The notes below the pieces were generated by a model. That model saw only the letters and a program-made list of their open reading frames with translations. It searched no databases and had not been told where the DNA came from. This document shows positions 35,217 to 48,101 of a DNA stretch of 64,000 nucleotides, in pieces. Each line of letters starts with the position of its first letter. Position 1 is the stretch's first letter. The DNA lies in NCBI GenBank assembly GCA_029204225.1, contig CM055102.1, positions 21,276,637 to 21,340,636 on the forward strand, read 5' to 3'. Source of the DNA: Diphasiastrum complanatum. Lineage: Eukaryota; Streptophyta; Lycopodiopsida; Lycopodiales; Lycopodiaceae. The position numbers and the translations under genes are program-made.

Positions 35217-36490
35217 TATAGTGGGTTTCTTTCCTTGCCTAACCTGAATCCAAGATCTAGTCAATCTAGCATCAAAGAGACGAAGTTAGTTGTCACACGT
35301 AGGTTCGTTCCCATGAGAGCAATAGTATAGTTCAGATTTCAACATGAATGGAAGATCCAAATCTAACTCTAACATCCATTAACCCTAAGCATTAACACTA
35401 CATACATTAACACTACGATCCACAATAAGATAGCTTACTCTTTCTCTCTCTCCCTTTCTCTCTCATAAAAAGTATAATAACATACAATCCCAATAACAAT
35501 CAGATCCAACAATTAGCAAAAACCAAAGAAAGCATGAGAGATGGAGAAAAAGTGATAGAGAGCAAGGACATTCATCAATCCATTTCTGAAGAGAATCAAT
35601 CTGCTTTATTGAAATGAGGAAATGAACATGTGTAGGAACTCGAGTTGGTCCCTTTTTATAGTAGAGAGGAGGACCCTAGCCTCTGAATCATATTGGTCCA
35701 TTTCTACCTCCCTAATTATTCAAATTTAAAAAAAAGTGAGAACCATCCAAATTGGAGGGAAAACCAACTTTATTAACTAACTTGACATTTAGGCTCTGCG
35801 ACATTAAAAGTCTTGCAAAAAGGCCTAAAGTCCTTTTATTGACTTTCTAATGAATCAAATAACTATGTGATCATCGGGTTGGACTTACACACGCAGGGTG
35901 CCAAATCCCTCTCACTTATTAACTAGAGTTAGGGTTGCCTTGGGATCCGCAAACCCTCCAATAGTATCCCCCACCAAAACTGGTGGCGGTCCCACGACAC
36001 CTGCGAGATGCAGTTATTGGGAACTTTTATTAGCTTCGCGTAGAATCTTTATTAACTGGTACTACACCTTCTCCATAAAGTCGAGACGGGCAGTATTAAA
36101 ATCCAAATTATGGGACAAAAAGCAACGATGGGCTCCTGCAATCCACTTTGAGGTCGTCCAAGATGTGAAGCAGGAGCCTCCCATCATTGTTGCACGAAAA
36201 TATAAACGAGCAACTGTCAACTGATTTTTGATATTCTCTGAGGCCATCGGCTTATTTGGATCGAATGCTAGAGGAGAGAGACAATCGTCCCATGTGGTTG
36301 CCACTGATGCCAACAGAGTTAGATCTTTTTCAAACAGTGCTGATTGTCACACTGTCGGATCTGGAGAGTGGACATACTCTCGCTGGTATGTTTGTAAAGC
36401 CCGATGGAAATCCACTGATATTGTCCAGCCGTAGTGCTGATGGATGATTGGCCAATTGGGCGTATGGATTGTGATTTTGTCCATAGCCAA
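35217..36490 (-). mobile_element. Inverted 3' fragment of an element A relative
   Basis: On the minus strand: 36490-35964 matches the end of the extra ORF of element A (about 28130-28616), then a polypurine tract, then a full LTR at 35963-35217 starting TATTGGAGGG. It keeps the last LTR bases (AACCCACTA) missing from the 3' LTR at 29397. An 83-codon open frame at 36062-36313 is the same C-terminal segment of the extra ORF (VATTWDDCLSPLAFDPNK), so that region is shared by at least two family members. Confidence 0.88.
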
Positions 36491-37201
36491 TCCCAAACAA
36501 GTCACCGGTTTCAAATTTTTAACCAAACTTGAAATTCAACCCAAAAGAAAAAAAAATTAATTTTACTTCCACTCTGGAAGTCCTTTTCTCCAAAATTTAA
36601 AATGCCATTCAATAAAAATTGCCGACAAATTCATTGTGGTCCTTCTATTAATTTTAAATTATCTATAACTGGTTACACTGTCAATTTCTGGTTGTAATTG
36701 CTATTTGTATTGTGTTTCAGTGTAATATAACAACAACACGTTTTTATCTATGTACAACGTAGATGAATGCTTGTTGTGATTGAATGCACTTTCATTGTTG
36801 TTTGATCGCGCTTGTATACTCAATCTGATTAGAACACATACGTCTATAACTCCTCAGTTTCTGATCAAATGATGGCTATCTTTGATGTCTAAGAAACTCG
36901 CGATATCATATTGCTCTTCCATTTATTTCAGAACTATACCTCACATTGAATCTGATTTCAGTAGTACCACATACAAACCATCTCTAAGCTCTTCGGTGGA
37001 CTGTACTCTTGTTTTTAGAGTATGAATTAATTTTTAAGATCATGTTGGGCAATCAGAACGCATAAAGCTGTGATTATCTTTAGCATAAGCTGTCTATTAA
37101 ACTATTTTTGCATCTAGCAACCAATTAGAATAGGAGAGCTGTTTCGCAATATTCATGCTCTCTTCTTCGTTCTCGTTCTTCCTATCTTTCTTGCCCCATT
37201 A
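36491..37201 (+). repeat. 5' LTR of copia element 1 (left edge uncertain)
   Basis: 36781-37201 is closely similar to 43743-44160 and ends CCCCATTA just before the primer site. Upstream sequence to 36491 is probably LTR too, but has no second copy here. Confidence 0.75.
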
Positions 37202-37204
37202 GAT

Positions 37205-37216
37205 TGGTATCAGAGC
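37205..37216 (+). other. Primer binding site of copia element 1
   Basis: TGGTATCAGAGC matches the initiator tRNA-Met type site and lies four bases past the LTR end. Confidence 0.85.
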
Positions 37217-37268
37217 TTAGTCCAAATAAACCGAGAGATTAAGTTTGTTCTATTTGTATACCGTAATC

Positions 37269-38135
37269 ATGTCTCATATCAGTAGCTCTTCATCTTCATC
37301 ACTCAGTGAAGCTAGAGTCATTGACAAGTTCAATGGTTCTAACTTCTACAATTGAAAGTTGAAACTTAGAATGATGTTGATAGATAAAGATCTTTGGGAT
37401 GTAGTAGAAGGTGCAGACCTGAAACCAGAAGATGGTGATCAAGCAAAGGCCTGGAGGATCAAAGATCAGAAGGCCTTATAGCATGTATCACACTCAATCT
37501 GGCCGACTCCCAAATATCTTACGTTACCACGTGCAAGACCTCTAAGGAAGCACTGGACTTGTTATCAAGTCTCTATGAGACTCATGATGTAACCACGAGA
37601 TTATATCTTAGAAGGAAGTTCTTTACTCTTAGTATGTATGATTCTATTGCCATCACTTCTCACATCAACAACTTCAAGTCCCTATTAGATCAATTATCAG
37701 TTGTAGGATGTTCTATTCAAGATGATGATGTCGTTATGACCTTGCTTTCTTCTCTTCCAAAGTCCTATGAGCACTTTATGGTGATGATCTCCACACAACT
37801 GGACCTCACCCTTCAAAAGGTGATTGGTCAACTTCAAGAAGAAATGTAGAGAAAGACTAGCAGCCTGTCCATCAAAGACAGATCCATGGCTCTATACACC
37901 AAGAAGAAAGATCATTCCAAGGGCAAGAGTCAGGTGCAACAGCAATAGCAAAAGCCTCATCTCAGACTCAGCATGGTGGATCGCGGAAGAAGCTTTTCTG
38001 CAGATATTGCAAAAGAGCTAATCACGACATCAAGGAGTGTCTCATCAGGATCTACAACGAGGCAAAGAAGCAGCAACAACAGCAGTAGCCAGACTCCTCC
38101 AACGCGGCAGACTTCAAGGAGCAAGACACACATTT
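37269..38135 (+). pseudogene. gag of copia element 1
   Basis: Starts at ATG 37269 with a Ser-rich N-terminus, then DKFNGSNFYN followed by a stop where Trp is expected. Next come LKLRMMLIDKDLWDVVEG and, after a shift, an open stretch at 37559-37849 typical of copia gag (UBN2 type; SLYETHDVTTRLYLRRKF, LLSSLPKSYEHFM). Near 38000 a zinc knuckle CRYCKRANHDIKEC with canonical spacing follows. Broken by one nonsense codon and at least two shifts. Confidence 0.85.
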
Positions 38136-39431
38136 GTTAATTACAGCAGCAGCATCAAAGACTGTGATAGCTGGTACCTGGACAACGACGCTACCCAACA
38201 CATGACCTCTCGCAAGGAATGGTTTATGGAGTACACAGCTTACAGTAGAGACCAATTTATCTACCTCGAAGATTCAAGCACTATACACGTGGAAGGAAAA
38301 GGAATAGTGAATATCACCTTCAACAACGATCTATCTATTTGTATTCCTAACATCCTTCACGTTCCTCAGCTATCAAAGAACCTGTTATCAATCTCTAAGA
38401 TAACTGATGAGGGCTACACTGTTACTTTCTCATCTGAGCAGTGTACAATACTCGAGGAAGATACTCCTTTGACTACATGCACTAGAGTCGGGACCTTTGA
38501 ATGCTTCAAGAGATTTAAGGCCATGGCTGAGACACAAACATCTAGGAAAGTGAAGGCACTCCGAACTAATGGTGGTGGCAAATACATCTCCAACGAGATG
38601 TCCGACAACCTGGCTGAACATGGCATCAAAAGTCAGTTCACTACTTCCTATTCACCTCAACAGAACAGGACTGCAGAAAGGAAGAATCGAACTCTTCTCA
38701 ACTCAGCCAAATCAATGCTACATCAAGCACACTTACCTACGAAGTTCTGGGCAGAAGCTACTGCCACAACCTATTACGTGCAGAACAAATCCAGCACCAA
38801 AGCCATCAACAACAAAACTCTTTATGAAGTTTGGCATGGGCACAAGCCCAGTGTCAGCCATTTACAAATCTTTGGTTGTATATGTTTTGTTCACATTCCT
38901 AAACAGCTTAGGAAGAAGCTAGATCATAGGACAAATAAATGTATTTTCATTGGCTATCCTAATGAACATAAAGCTTATAAAGTTTATGATCCATCCACCA
39001 ATGTAGTGTTTGTCTCTAGGGATGTAATATTTCAAGAACATGCTTATTATGATTTCAAACAGCCATTGATAGATGATGCTATATTATTTCATCCTATTCT
39101 ACATAGCATTCAACCTTGCAACATTGATGATTCTTCTACAGAACTTGTAGCTACAGCTATAGAAGCCGAGCAGCAGACATTACCTGTCACCAGACCAGAC
39201 CAAACAAGGTCGAGCAGATTTGAAAAAGTTCAAGAAGAAAAATCAGCGCATCCTGGTCAATCCAACATCCGCAGATCCTCACGGACTCGGACAGTTCCTG
39301 AGAGATATGCACCTCAATCATTCTAGACTTCATAAGAAGAACCAAAGAGCCTAGCCGGAGCAATTAACTCCAAGGATGCTGTGAAGTGGCAAGAAGTTAT
39401 GGAAAGTGAGTACAACTCACTTTTGATGAAT
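38136..39431 (+). pseudogene. Protease and truncated integrase of copia element 1
   Basis: One open frame (38037-39326) covers the protease start WYLDNDATQHMT, where the active DSGA/DTGA is DNDA, so catalysis should be lost. The gag-pre-integrase zinc domain and the first part of integrase are deleted: sequence jumps from TTCTRVGTF to FKRFKAMAETQ. The remaining core has LRTNGGGKYIS in place of the usual second catalytic Asp (LRSDxGGEY) and then the QQNRTAERKNRTLL region with the Glu kept. A C-terminal GKR-like part (KCIFIGYPNEHKAYK) follows. RT begins after 39327 (DAVKWQEVMESEYNSLLMN) and stops at the insertion. Confidence 0.88.
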
Positions 39432-42400
39432 TGTTAGGGCCATTTTTGATGGGGGGTTGGTCCAGCCAAAACGTCCAACCCTGATGGCCCTCTCTATTGT
39501 CCCGTGCTTCCCAATCGATGAGAGTTTTCTAGGCTCTCAGAGATACGGTTGCAAGGAGGGGGTGCTAATACTTTTTGTGCAATGATTCACTAGCTTTCTA
39601 GAATTATGGTTCCGTAAAAACTTCTGATCGCTAATTCGCTAATGTCTCTTTCCCCATTGAATTCGGCTTATAGTTAGTAAAGATCTTACATAAGCTGGAA
39701 ACCGATTTACTGTCTATGATGTGCTCGTGGGGTGCAAGTTATACGCATCGCTTTGTTTGCTAAGCGTCGGTATTTTCGTTGACTGTCGGGTCTAGGTATT
39801 TCGCTAGACAGTATCGATGGCGAGTGTGAATAATGTGACGCTTAACCAAGGAGGTGTATTTCAATTGCGGATGGTGGATGACCCGCTCTGGTGTTTCACA
39901 GAGGTCGGGTCCAATTAATACGCTTCATAAATAACGAACAAACAATTCCAACTTGACAATTTTCACGATTTATCAATCATGTCATATGTCAACTAGTTTA
40001 TAGACCGGCCAACAACCACATGCAGTTAATATGAAGGAAAACCAGGCTCCACTACTAGCAATGTATGATCTACTAGTAGAACATTGTTTTAACTTTAAAA
40101 TGAAGAAGCGATTCCATACTAATTACAATTCCACTCATAAACCGGTTGTCTCCCCTCTTACCTAACGAAAAACAATTCCATTGTCAGTCTAGCTCAAATC
40201 ATTCAAGAATAGCAATTACATACCCTAGATGACGCATAGAGTAAACAGAAAAACCTCAATAGCTACTTATCCTATCCGGCCAAAATCACAAACGGAATCT
40301 TTGGAGTGTCTGGTTCCTGAAACACTACACACCGGCATACTACCATTTTGGTTCTAAAATTTTAGTATGATTCACTACAATGCACAATCGACCCATTATT
40401 CACTCAGTTGAATGAGCATAACCACAAAATACAAACGCATCCGAACTCAAATCTATATGACCTTGTTACCAAACAGATGTAAGCGGTCTATAAAACCTTA
40501 CTTGCTTCAAAAAACGCTTTATAAAAACCTTATTCTCATGTAGCTGACTATAGCAATAACCTCACATTGCATTCCGGATTAACTTAAAAAACTTACAACC
40601 AGAACTTCATGAAACTTACTTGCTTTCCAACAAAAACGCTTATAACGATTTAGTTGGAAATGTGGAAAAACCCTACTATCACACACCATAACATGTTCAT
40701 GACAGAACATACTACTTTATGTTTATTGGTACAAATAGAGTTTGAAAAATCAGAACATACCTCAATGCGCAATTAGGTGGCCGGTTCGTGGAAACTCTAG
40801 TCATGAACCTTGTAGCAAAAATCAGAGCCAGGCATGTTGATGTAGTTTTCTTCACTTTTTGCGTGTCTGATCAAATTTGTGTAAAAAGACAAAATGAAGA
40901 AAATAAAAGTTTCTGGAATATCGACGGTGCGATTGAATTGTTAATGGTTCAGTTAAGAGAAAACTAGACCGAAAATCTGAAAAAAAAAAAAAAAAACAGG
41001 CCAGAAAGATACAATGGCTAAAAAAATCAGCAACCCATCACTCACACCAAGCCCTCAAGCAAACCATCCCACTCATTCAAGATATCAGCCTACTAGTATG
41101 ACAATGGACTACAACCAACCAACCAACCCTCACCATAAAATCACTCTTAACAAAAGCAATTCTCTCAACACATTACTCTAATGTTCAAGCACAACCCACT
41201 TTTCCCATCAACAAGCATAGATTCAATCCCAAGGAGTGCAAACAAAAACTCCATCAACCCAATCAAGCCTCCAACAATCAATCAACTAATTGGAGGGAAA
41301 AACACAACTCTCAAAGCAAACCACAAGCACCCAACCTATCCATTGTTATCAACTACAAGTGAGTCTACTCTCAATTCACTAGCAAGCATTCAACCCCAAA
41401 CATCCATCACTCCACAAGCAACTATGCAAGACAATACTTGTACCAATGCATAAGCATACTATAAGGCAAAAACCACATTTAACCATCCATCAGACCAAAC
41501 TCACAAGGAATCAAACCTACTCATCAACAAAGATCTCTCAAGCAAGCACCCACCTTCCAAAAACTTTCAACTCTAAAAAACTCTCAAACTATCACATCAT
41601 CATCTAACTCACCCAACTATCATCCAACTATCAATCAACTATCAATCACAAAGAGTGGCCTCCTTTTATAGTAAATCCCAAGTGTCCCCCTTCAAAATGA
41701 GGCTTTGCCAATTTTCATGCCCTTCAAGCCCTCTTTGCCATTTGTCCTCAACCCATTTGATAGTACACCTAGTGGCCTCCATAAGAGAGTGGGGGAGTGG
41801 TGCATTCAAGGCCCTCTTCCAAAACTATCCAAGATGCCATTTTTGTCAAAGGCTAGGGAGGCCATTCAAGTTTTCCCTTTTGTACACCCTAGAATCCCAA
41901 AATGTCAATGGCTAGTGGGTGTACCTCCCAAATTTTTTAGCCTCCAAGGTGTTTTAATATCCAAATTTAGGGTGAGGCCCTTTTTCAACCCCTATTTTAA
42001 GTAGACGACATTCGTTTTTCTTTGGGTACCTGTGTTTTCAGCCTTCCTTCGATTTTTCAAGGGTTAGGGCCTACTGCTCATTTGTCTGAGTTTTTGGCCT
42101 GTTGGGTAACCACTTGGCCCACACATTTCGTTAATTGTCCGTAAATTGTCCAAACTTGCCGTTAGGGTTTCTGTGACTCCTTGACACTGAATCCATATTT
42201 CCTGTCTCGTTTTTACCCGAAACTTTTCTTTCTCGATTTTTTCTTTTGTGGTTGACTTTTTCTGCATTCATGACTAGGGCTCCCACGACAACACGGTTTC
42301 CCTGAAAAATACACTGAGTGATTATATATTAGTAAAAATGGACTCAGTACATGGTATGATTTTAGCACGATCATACCGACTATTTTTTTACAACTGGCCA

Positions 42401-42739
42401 TTTTTTTGAAAAGCCGTAAAATATTTACCGCCATTTCTAAGGCCGCAAAATTTGCTCTAGCCTCATTTAAAATGAGCTGGGACCCAATTCTAGGTGGACC
42501 GGCACTTTTGGCTCGGTCTTTACAGAAATTGACCAAATATTTTTGACGATTTTTTTGAAAGTTAGTTTCTTACTTTCAAACTGTATCTAGCCACTTTAGG
42601 ACGGGCTGGGACCCAATTCTAAGATAAATTTGTGCCAATTTTTCTCTAATAATCGGGTTTTACATGCCGATTTTTTCAACTATTGCAAACTTAAACTTCA
42701 ATATTAGACCGATTTTCCGTGCGAAAATATCGGCTAACA
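39432..42739 (-). mobile_element. 3.3-kb TGTTAG...CTAACA insertion, probable solo LTR
   Basis: Interrupts copia RT between codons that rejoin in frame as LMN-QTW. Ends are TGTTAG and CTAACA. Flanking pentamers TGAAT and CAAAT match at three of five bases, consistent with an aged 5-bp target duplication. No gene is visible inside. On the minus strand a good TATA box (ACTATAAAAGGAGG, about 41657-41670) followed by a 5'-UTR-like stretch suggests the LTR reads leftward. It also holds an A17 run near 40980 and two copies of gctgggacccaattct (42475, 42607). A large solo LTR is my preferred reading; a DNA transposon or LARD-like element is the alternative. Confidence 0.6.
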
Positions 42740-42744
42740 CAAAT

Positions 42745-43738
42745 CAAACCTGGACACTAGTCGACTTCCCCACTCACAAGAGAGTTATCGACAACAAGTG
42801 GATCTTTAAGAAGAAGATCAACTCTGATGGTTCCATTCCTAAATGGAAAGCATGGCTGGTGGCTAAAGGATTCACTCAAGTCCAAGGAGTGGATTACCAA
42901 GCAATCCTCTCATCAAGATGCAGTCAATCAGGACTCTGATTGCGTTAGCAGCCACTGAAGACCTCGAAATGCACCAAATGGATGTCAAGACAACATTTCT
43001 CAATGACAATGTCGAAGAGGAGTTGTAGACCTTCCAACCGGAAGGATTCAAAGTCAAAGACCAAGAGCACAAAGTATGCAAGCTGCACAAAGCAATCTAC
43101 GGTCTGATAGGCTGCAAGAGCATGATTCAATAGATCAACTCTTATCTCATTCAATTGGGATTTGCAAACAATTCAGCTGATTGTAATGTTTATTGGAAGC
43201 ATATAGGCACCAATTCAGTTCACATAGCTCTTTACGTAGATCATGCATTTATTCTGTCTAACGACACTTCTCTACTACTGCACACTACTAAGAGTGATCT
43301 GTCAAAGGAATTTGACATGACTGATTTAAAAGTTGTTCATTCTTTGCTAGGAATTTACATTATTAGAAATAGGCTTCAAAAGAAGATCTGTCTTAGTCAA
43401 CAGGCATATCTAAAAGGCATTTTAGAAAATTTTCATATGTCTGATTGCAAACCAATTGATACTCCAATGGATCCAATTATAGTATTGACTAAACCTTCTT
43501 GTGCTGAGACTGATAGTGAAGTACTCAACTTAGCGAAATACCCTTATCACTCACTAATTGGATCTCTAATGTATGCAATGTTGTGTACTAGACCAGATTT
43601 AGCATACACTGTTAGCACATTAAGCAAAAAAATTCATGTCTAATCCCAAGATCTCTCATTCAAAAGCATTGAAGAGAGTGATGAGATATATGCAGGGAAG
43701 TTTAGATCATGTCTTATGTTACGATGGAAATGCTATCG
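42745..43738 (+). pseudogene. RT remainder of copia element 1
   Basis: Continues RT after the insertion: QTWTLVDFPTHKRVIDNKWI, KWKAWLVAKGFTQVQGVDYQ, then with shifts QMDVKTTFLND and EGFKVKDQEHKVCKLHKAIY. An open stretch at 43155-43643 carries HIALYVDHAFI, where the catalytic YVDD is YVDH, followed by GSLMYAMLCTRPDLAYTVS. Loss of the second Asp would abolish polymerase activity. The sequence ends in LTR at 43743 before any RNase H. Confidence 0.9.
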
Positions 43739-43742
43739 ACCC

Positions 43743-44160
43743 TGAATGCACTTTCATTGTTGTTTGATCGCGCTTGTATATTCACTTTGATTAGAACACG
43801 AATGTCTACAACTCAGTTTCTGATCAGACGATGACTATCTTTGACGCCTGAGAAATTCGCGATATCATACTGCTGTTCCATATATTTCAGAACTATACTT
43901 CACATTGAATCTGATTTCAGTAGTACCACACACAAACCATCTCTAATCTCTTCGGTGGACCTTACTCTTGTTTTTAGAGTATGAATTAATTTCTAAGATC
44001 CTGTTGGGCAATCAAAACGCATAAAGCTGTGATTATCTTTAGCATAAGCTGTCTATTAGACTGCTTTTGCACCGAGCAGCCGATTAGAACGGGAGAGCTA
44101 TTCCACAATATTCATGCTCTCTTCTCCATTCTCGTTCTTCCTATCTCCCTTGCCCCATCA
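43743..44160 (+). repeat. Truncated 3' LTR of copia element 1
   Basis: Closely similar to 36781-37201, ending CCCCATCA. Its U3 start is missing and it joins pol sequence directly, indicating an internal deletion. Confidence 0.85.
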
Positions 44161-45276
44161 CATGCGTATAACCACTCAATTCGACTGTAAATCCCTTATG
44201 CATGTCAGAATCACACTAAGAATCAACTTGCAATCAATCCATGCAAGCACAATACTACAAACTAGGGAAATGACTGGCATGCAATCAGAATAATTCAAAA
44301 TTTTGCCAATTTTACTCACAAAATTGCAAAACTTCAAACGACCATAACTTTAGCTACAAGAGACCAAATTGAGTGTTGTAAAGCTCAGAACAGAGGGAGA
44401 CCTAGTGATCAAGACACTTCCCACATCACCCTACCACCTAGGCTTTACATGTGTGAGAATAGAACATCATAAATTTTGTAGTAGGGCGCACTTCCTCAAG
44501 AGAATATGTTGTAAAAATGTGCAAACACCTCCCCAAACCCAAAAGTGATGTTACCAACAGTCTTAAATGGTCTATTAGACTTTCGTGAACAATTCATATT
44601 GTTCCTAAGAAGTAGTATAGACTAAGAACAAAGATTTCTTGGTAAAATAACTTCAAACTTGATGGAGATGGACCATAAGCCACCGACCATCAATTTACAG
44701 GTCTGATAGCTTGATGGGAAGGTAAAAAGGAATGCTAATCATGCTGGAAATTTTTTAGCATGATCTCCTTATTGATTGGGAGCAATCAATTTCCCAAAAA
44801 CCACAAAAATAAGCTATTGTTTGGTCTTTTATGACATTCTACAAGCCCAATTCATGGAATTCTTGGCTCTAACTTCAGGGACAGCTTCAAAAGACTTTGG
44901 TTCAATTCTTTACAAGCTCTACATGGTATTTTGCAGCCACCTACTATCCAACTTTATGGAAAAAAAACAAGCAAAAATGATGACTTTTGGCTATTTTCCG
45001 ATTTTTTCTTCACAATAAATGAAAATTCATGACATGCAACTCTTTCTCTAGCACATGCACACCAATTTACAGAATTATATCCATGTAATTGATCTAAATT
45101 CGCTGGATTTGTGTTCTTACTATAAATTTTGAGTCAAAAATCATGAAAAAAACAAGCAATTTTGACCAAAACATAGCCTAGAATCATAAATCATGGAAAG
45201 AACCAATATGCATAAAAAATTCCATCATTAATCGTCCCTAAAATGAAAGTACACTTGCTATAAAATTCAGATCTAC
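44161..45276. other. AT-rich spacer, no gene assigned
   Basis: No recognisable domain. A 24-bp stretch near 44851 (core cccaattcatggaattct) is also present near 60557 at a mosaic junction. Confidence 0.5.
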
Positions 45277-45776
45277 ACTTATTCGTCGGTCGTGAATACT
45301 TTCTTTTCGACACTCAAATAATGTCTATCTTTGTGCAGTCTAGCACGATCATTGAATTAAGTTGTATGTATACAAATGAGATGATAGTTCCTGTCTAAAG
45401 AATTGAGTCTCTAATTTGTTTTCCTGATTGGCATTGACATAGGTTTCTAACGTGCTCTAAAACCATTCGTGCTCTTTAACCATTAAGTTGGCCTTTAGTT
45501 GTTGGGGACTATTGTCTAGGAACGCATAGTTCGCGAACTCGATTTATTAATTGTTTGCGCAGTCACGAATACATCGAACAATTTCCGATTCTCTGTTGAC
45601 ACCTTAGTCAGCCAGAGTGTAGTCTGCTGTACTACTCTGATAACATTTCATTTGTAGAACGCGCTTCCTTCAATTCGATAGAGGCTAGATTGTTGTTCGG
45701 AATTCATTAACATTACCCATTCCAAATATAAGTAATACTGGTTACTTTTTAATGTCTGTCGACAACCAGAATAACA
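45277..45776 (+). repeat. 3' part of an LTR of Ty3 element G2
   Basis: Nearly identical to 55725-56219, from cttattcgtcggtcg to CCAGAATAACA. The first part of the LTR is missing. Copia element 2 begins at the very next base. Confidence 0.9.
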
Positions 45777-46389
45777 TGCTGAATTCACACGTGTGGGATG
45801 CCCTACACATGTATTTTTGATCTCCTAAGCACAATAACACCATAAAGATCAGACTAGCATTGGTTGTCAATAGGAAAGCTGATCATACAAGCAATATTAT
45901 TGTGTTACAAGCAAGATCTGTCAACAAAACATAAGACAAAGCATCATAAATGCCTCTACTTGGCTAGAGAGAGAAAATAGAAAGTACAAAACTCATGGAG
46001 AGAGAGAGGGCACAAAGAGCTTGTCTCCAAATTTGCATTACACACAAATTTCATCATTTTCTCAATGAGAATACATCACATATATATAGATCCATGGACT
46101 CTTTTCTTACTTGAAGTTGAATTGGAGTTGTGGATCCACCTCTCAAGCTATCTAGACTTATCCAAGCCACCTCACTATGTCTAATTGTGCCACATAGTCT
46201 TTTCATGCATTAAATGTGGCATGCAAAGTACAAATGGCAATTCCTATGGTAGCTCGAGTTTCTACTTCTACCTACCTTGAATATTTTATTCTAAGATGGG
46301 TCTTTACTAATCCAAAAGAGCTCAATTCATCTTTGGCATTTTTAGGACCCATACTCACAACATTAGATAGATTTTTCAATATTTTGACA
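45777..46389 (-). repeat. 3' LTR of copia element 2
   Basis: On the minus strand it starts TGTCAAAATATTG directly after a purine tract and ends GTGTGAATTCAGCA, a TG...CA unit of 613 bp. A TATA-like stretch (atctatatatatgtg) lies near 46080-46095. Confidence 0.75.
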
Positions 46390-46399
46390 CTCCTCCTAA

Positions 46400-48101
46400 A
46401 AATGTATCTAATGTGGATCAAGCATTGATCTTGAGATAAGACCAAGATTAGACCTATGCTTTGAGAAGGCACTTTTGCAAAGTGGCTTTGTGAGAAGATC
46501 AGCAATACACGAAGATGTGTCGACACGTTCTAAGTTGATTTCACCTCCAATGAGCTTTTCCCTTACAAAATGGTGTGCCACTTCTATATGCTTCTTCTTG
46601 CATGAAAAATAGGATTGTTTGCAAGAGCTTGTGCCGATATGTTGTCACATTTGATCAAGGGAAGATGATCCTCTTTGATGCAATTTAGCTCCATGATTAA
46701 CCTCTTGATCCAAAGCACCTCTTTAGTTGTTGTAGTGAGTGCTTTGTACTCGGCCTCACAAGATGATAGAGATATGGTATCCTACTTCTTTGAGAGCCAA
46801 GACACAAGATTGCCTCCAAGAAAGATAGTATATGCATTAATGGACTTTCGATCCATTTTATCACTTGAAAAATCGGAATCTGAGTAGCCAACAATGGTTA
46901 GATCTTCATTCTTGTACAATAAACCATAATCTTGAGTAGAAGATACATATCTTAGAACTCTCTTGGCCATCTTCCAATGTTGGATCTTGGGATCTTGCAT
47001 AAATTGACTCAATTTGTGCACACAATAGCTCAAATCGGGTCTAGTGATAGTAAGCCAAATTAAAGAGCCTATAAGACTCCTATAAAGTGTGATGTCCTCA
47101 AAGGATCTTTCATCACCTTTAATAGGATCTTTTACATGTTGCTCCATGGGAGTATCTATGCCTTCACAACTTTGCATATTGAATTTTTTCAACATAGAAA
47201 AGACATATCTAGATTGACAAATAAAAGCATACTCTTCATGAAAATCAATCTCAAGGCCCAAAATGTAATAAATCTCTCCTAGATCTTGCATTTTAAATTC
47301 TTTTCCGAATGTATCTTTGGTTTCTTGAACTAGCATCAAACAACTTCCACTAAGAATAATGTCATCTACATAGATTAGGAGAATGACAATATTACTACCA
47401 TCAAATTTTAAGTACATAGAAGGATCATAGTCACTAAACACAAATCCTAATGAAAGTAGAAAGTTGTTGAGTCTTGAATACCATGATCTAGGTGCTTGCT
47501 TTAAGCCATAAAGACTTCTAAATAGCAAACACACCTTAGATTTATCCTTGATAAATCCTTGAGGCTGTTCCATGTATATCTCCTCCTCAAGATAGCCATT
47601 CAAAAAAGTGTTGGAGACATCAAGTTGAAACAGTTTCCACTTAGAAAATAAGACAAGAGAGATTATGATTCTTATTGTCACCATCTTTGCTACATGAGCA
47701 AAGGTTTCTTCATAGTCAAGGCCATATATTTGTGCAAAGCCTTTAGCACACAATCTTGCCTTGTACTTGTTGATGGAGCCATCATGATTGTACTTGATCT
47801 TGAACACCCACTTGCATCCAATGATATGCATGTAAGGTGGTGGATCCACTAGCTCCCATGTGTGGTTGGTGATCAAGGCATCATATTCAATCTTCATGGC
47901 CTCATACCACTCCTTGGTATTGAGGGCTTCTTGAACATCTTTGGGCTCCTCATGAGAAACAAAATAAGCATAAGTGGAATCAAGATCCACTTGTTTTCCT
48001 TTGTCATCATGAGTGATCCTCTTGGGCTCGGATCTCTCCCCCATGGATCTTCTAGGAGTGAAAATCTGAGGACTTCCATCTTCAAATCTTGACTCCTCCA
48101 T
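46400..48101 (-). pseudogene. RT-RNase H of copia element 2
   Basis: The open frame 48101-46782 (439 residues) spans all of RT: EWYEAMKIEYDALITNHTWE, CKWVFKIKYNHDGSINKYKA, FQLDVSNTFLNG, LYGLKQAPRSWYSRL and the intact catalytic LLIYVDDIIL. It continues through GSLIWLTITRPDLSYCVHKL into RNase H (GYSDSDFSSDK). After SWLSKK a stop replaces a residue of the usual sequence, and RNase H continues below 46782 as SSCEAEYKAL, later with shifts. RT itself could be intact, but with the stop and missing upstream domains it is classed as a pseudogene. Confidence 0.9.

Larger units (their letters stand above)
37205..44160 (+). mobile_element. Copia element 1, interrupted and inactive
   Basis: Primer site, gag, zinc knuckle, protease, truncated integrase, RT split by a 3.3-kb insertion, and a truncated 3' LTR. 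RNase H is cut off near 43738, where LTR sequence begins abruptly. Active-site changes in protease, integrase and RT make it dead. Component domains are listed separately. Confidence 0.85.
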
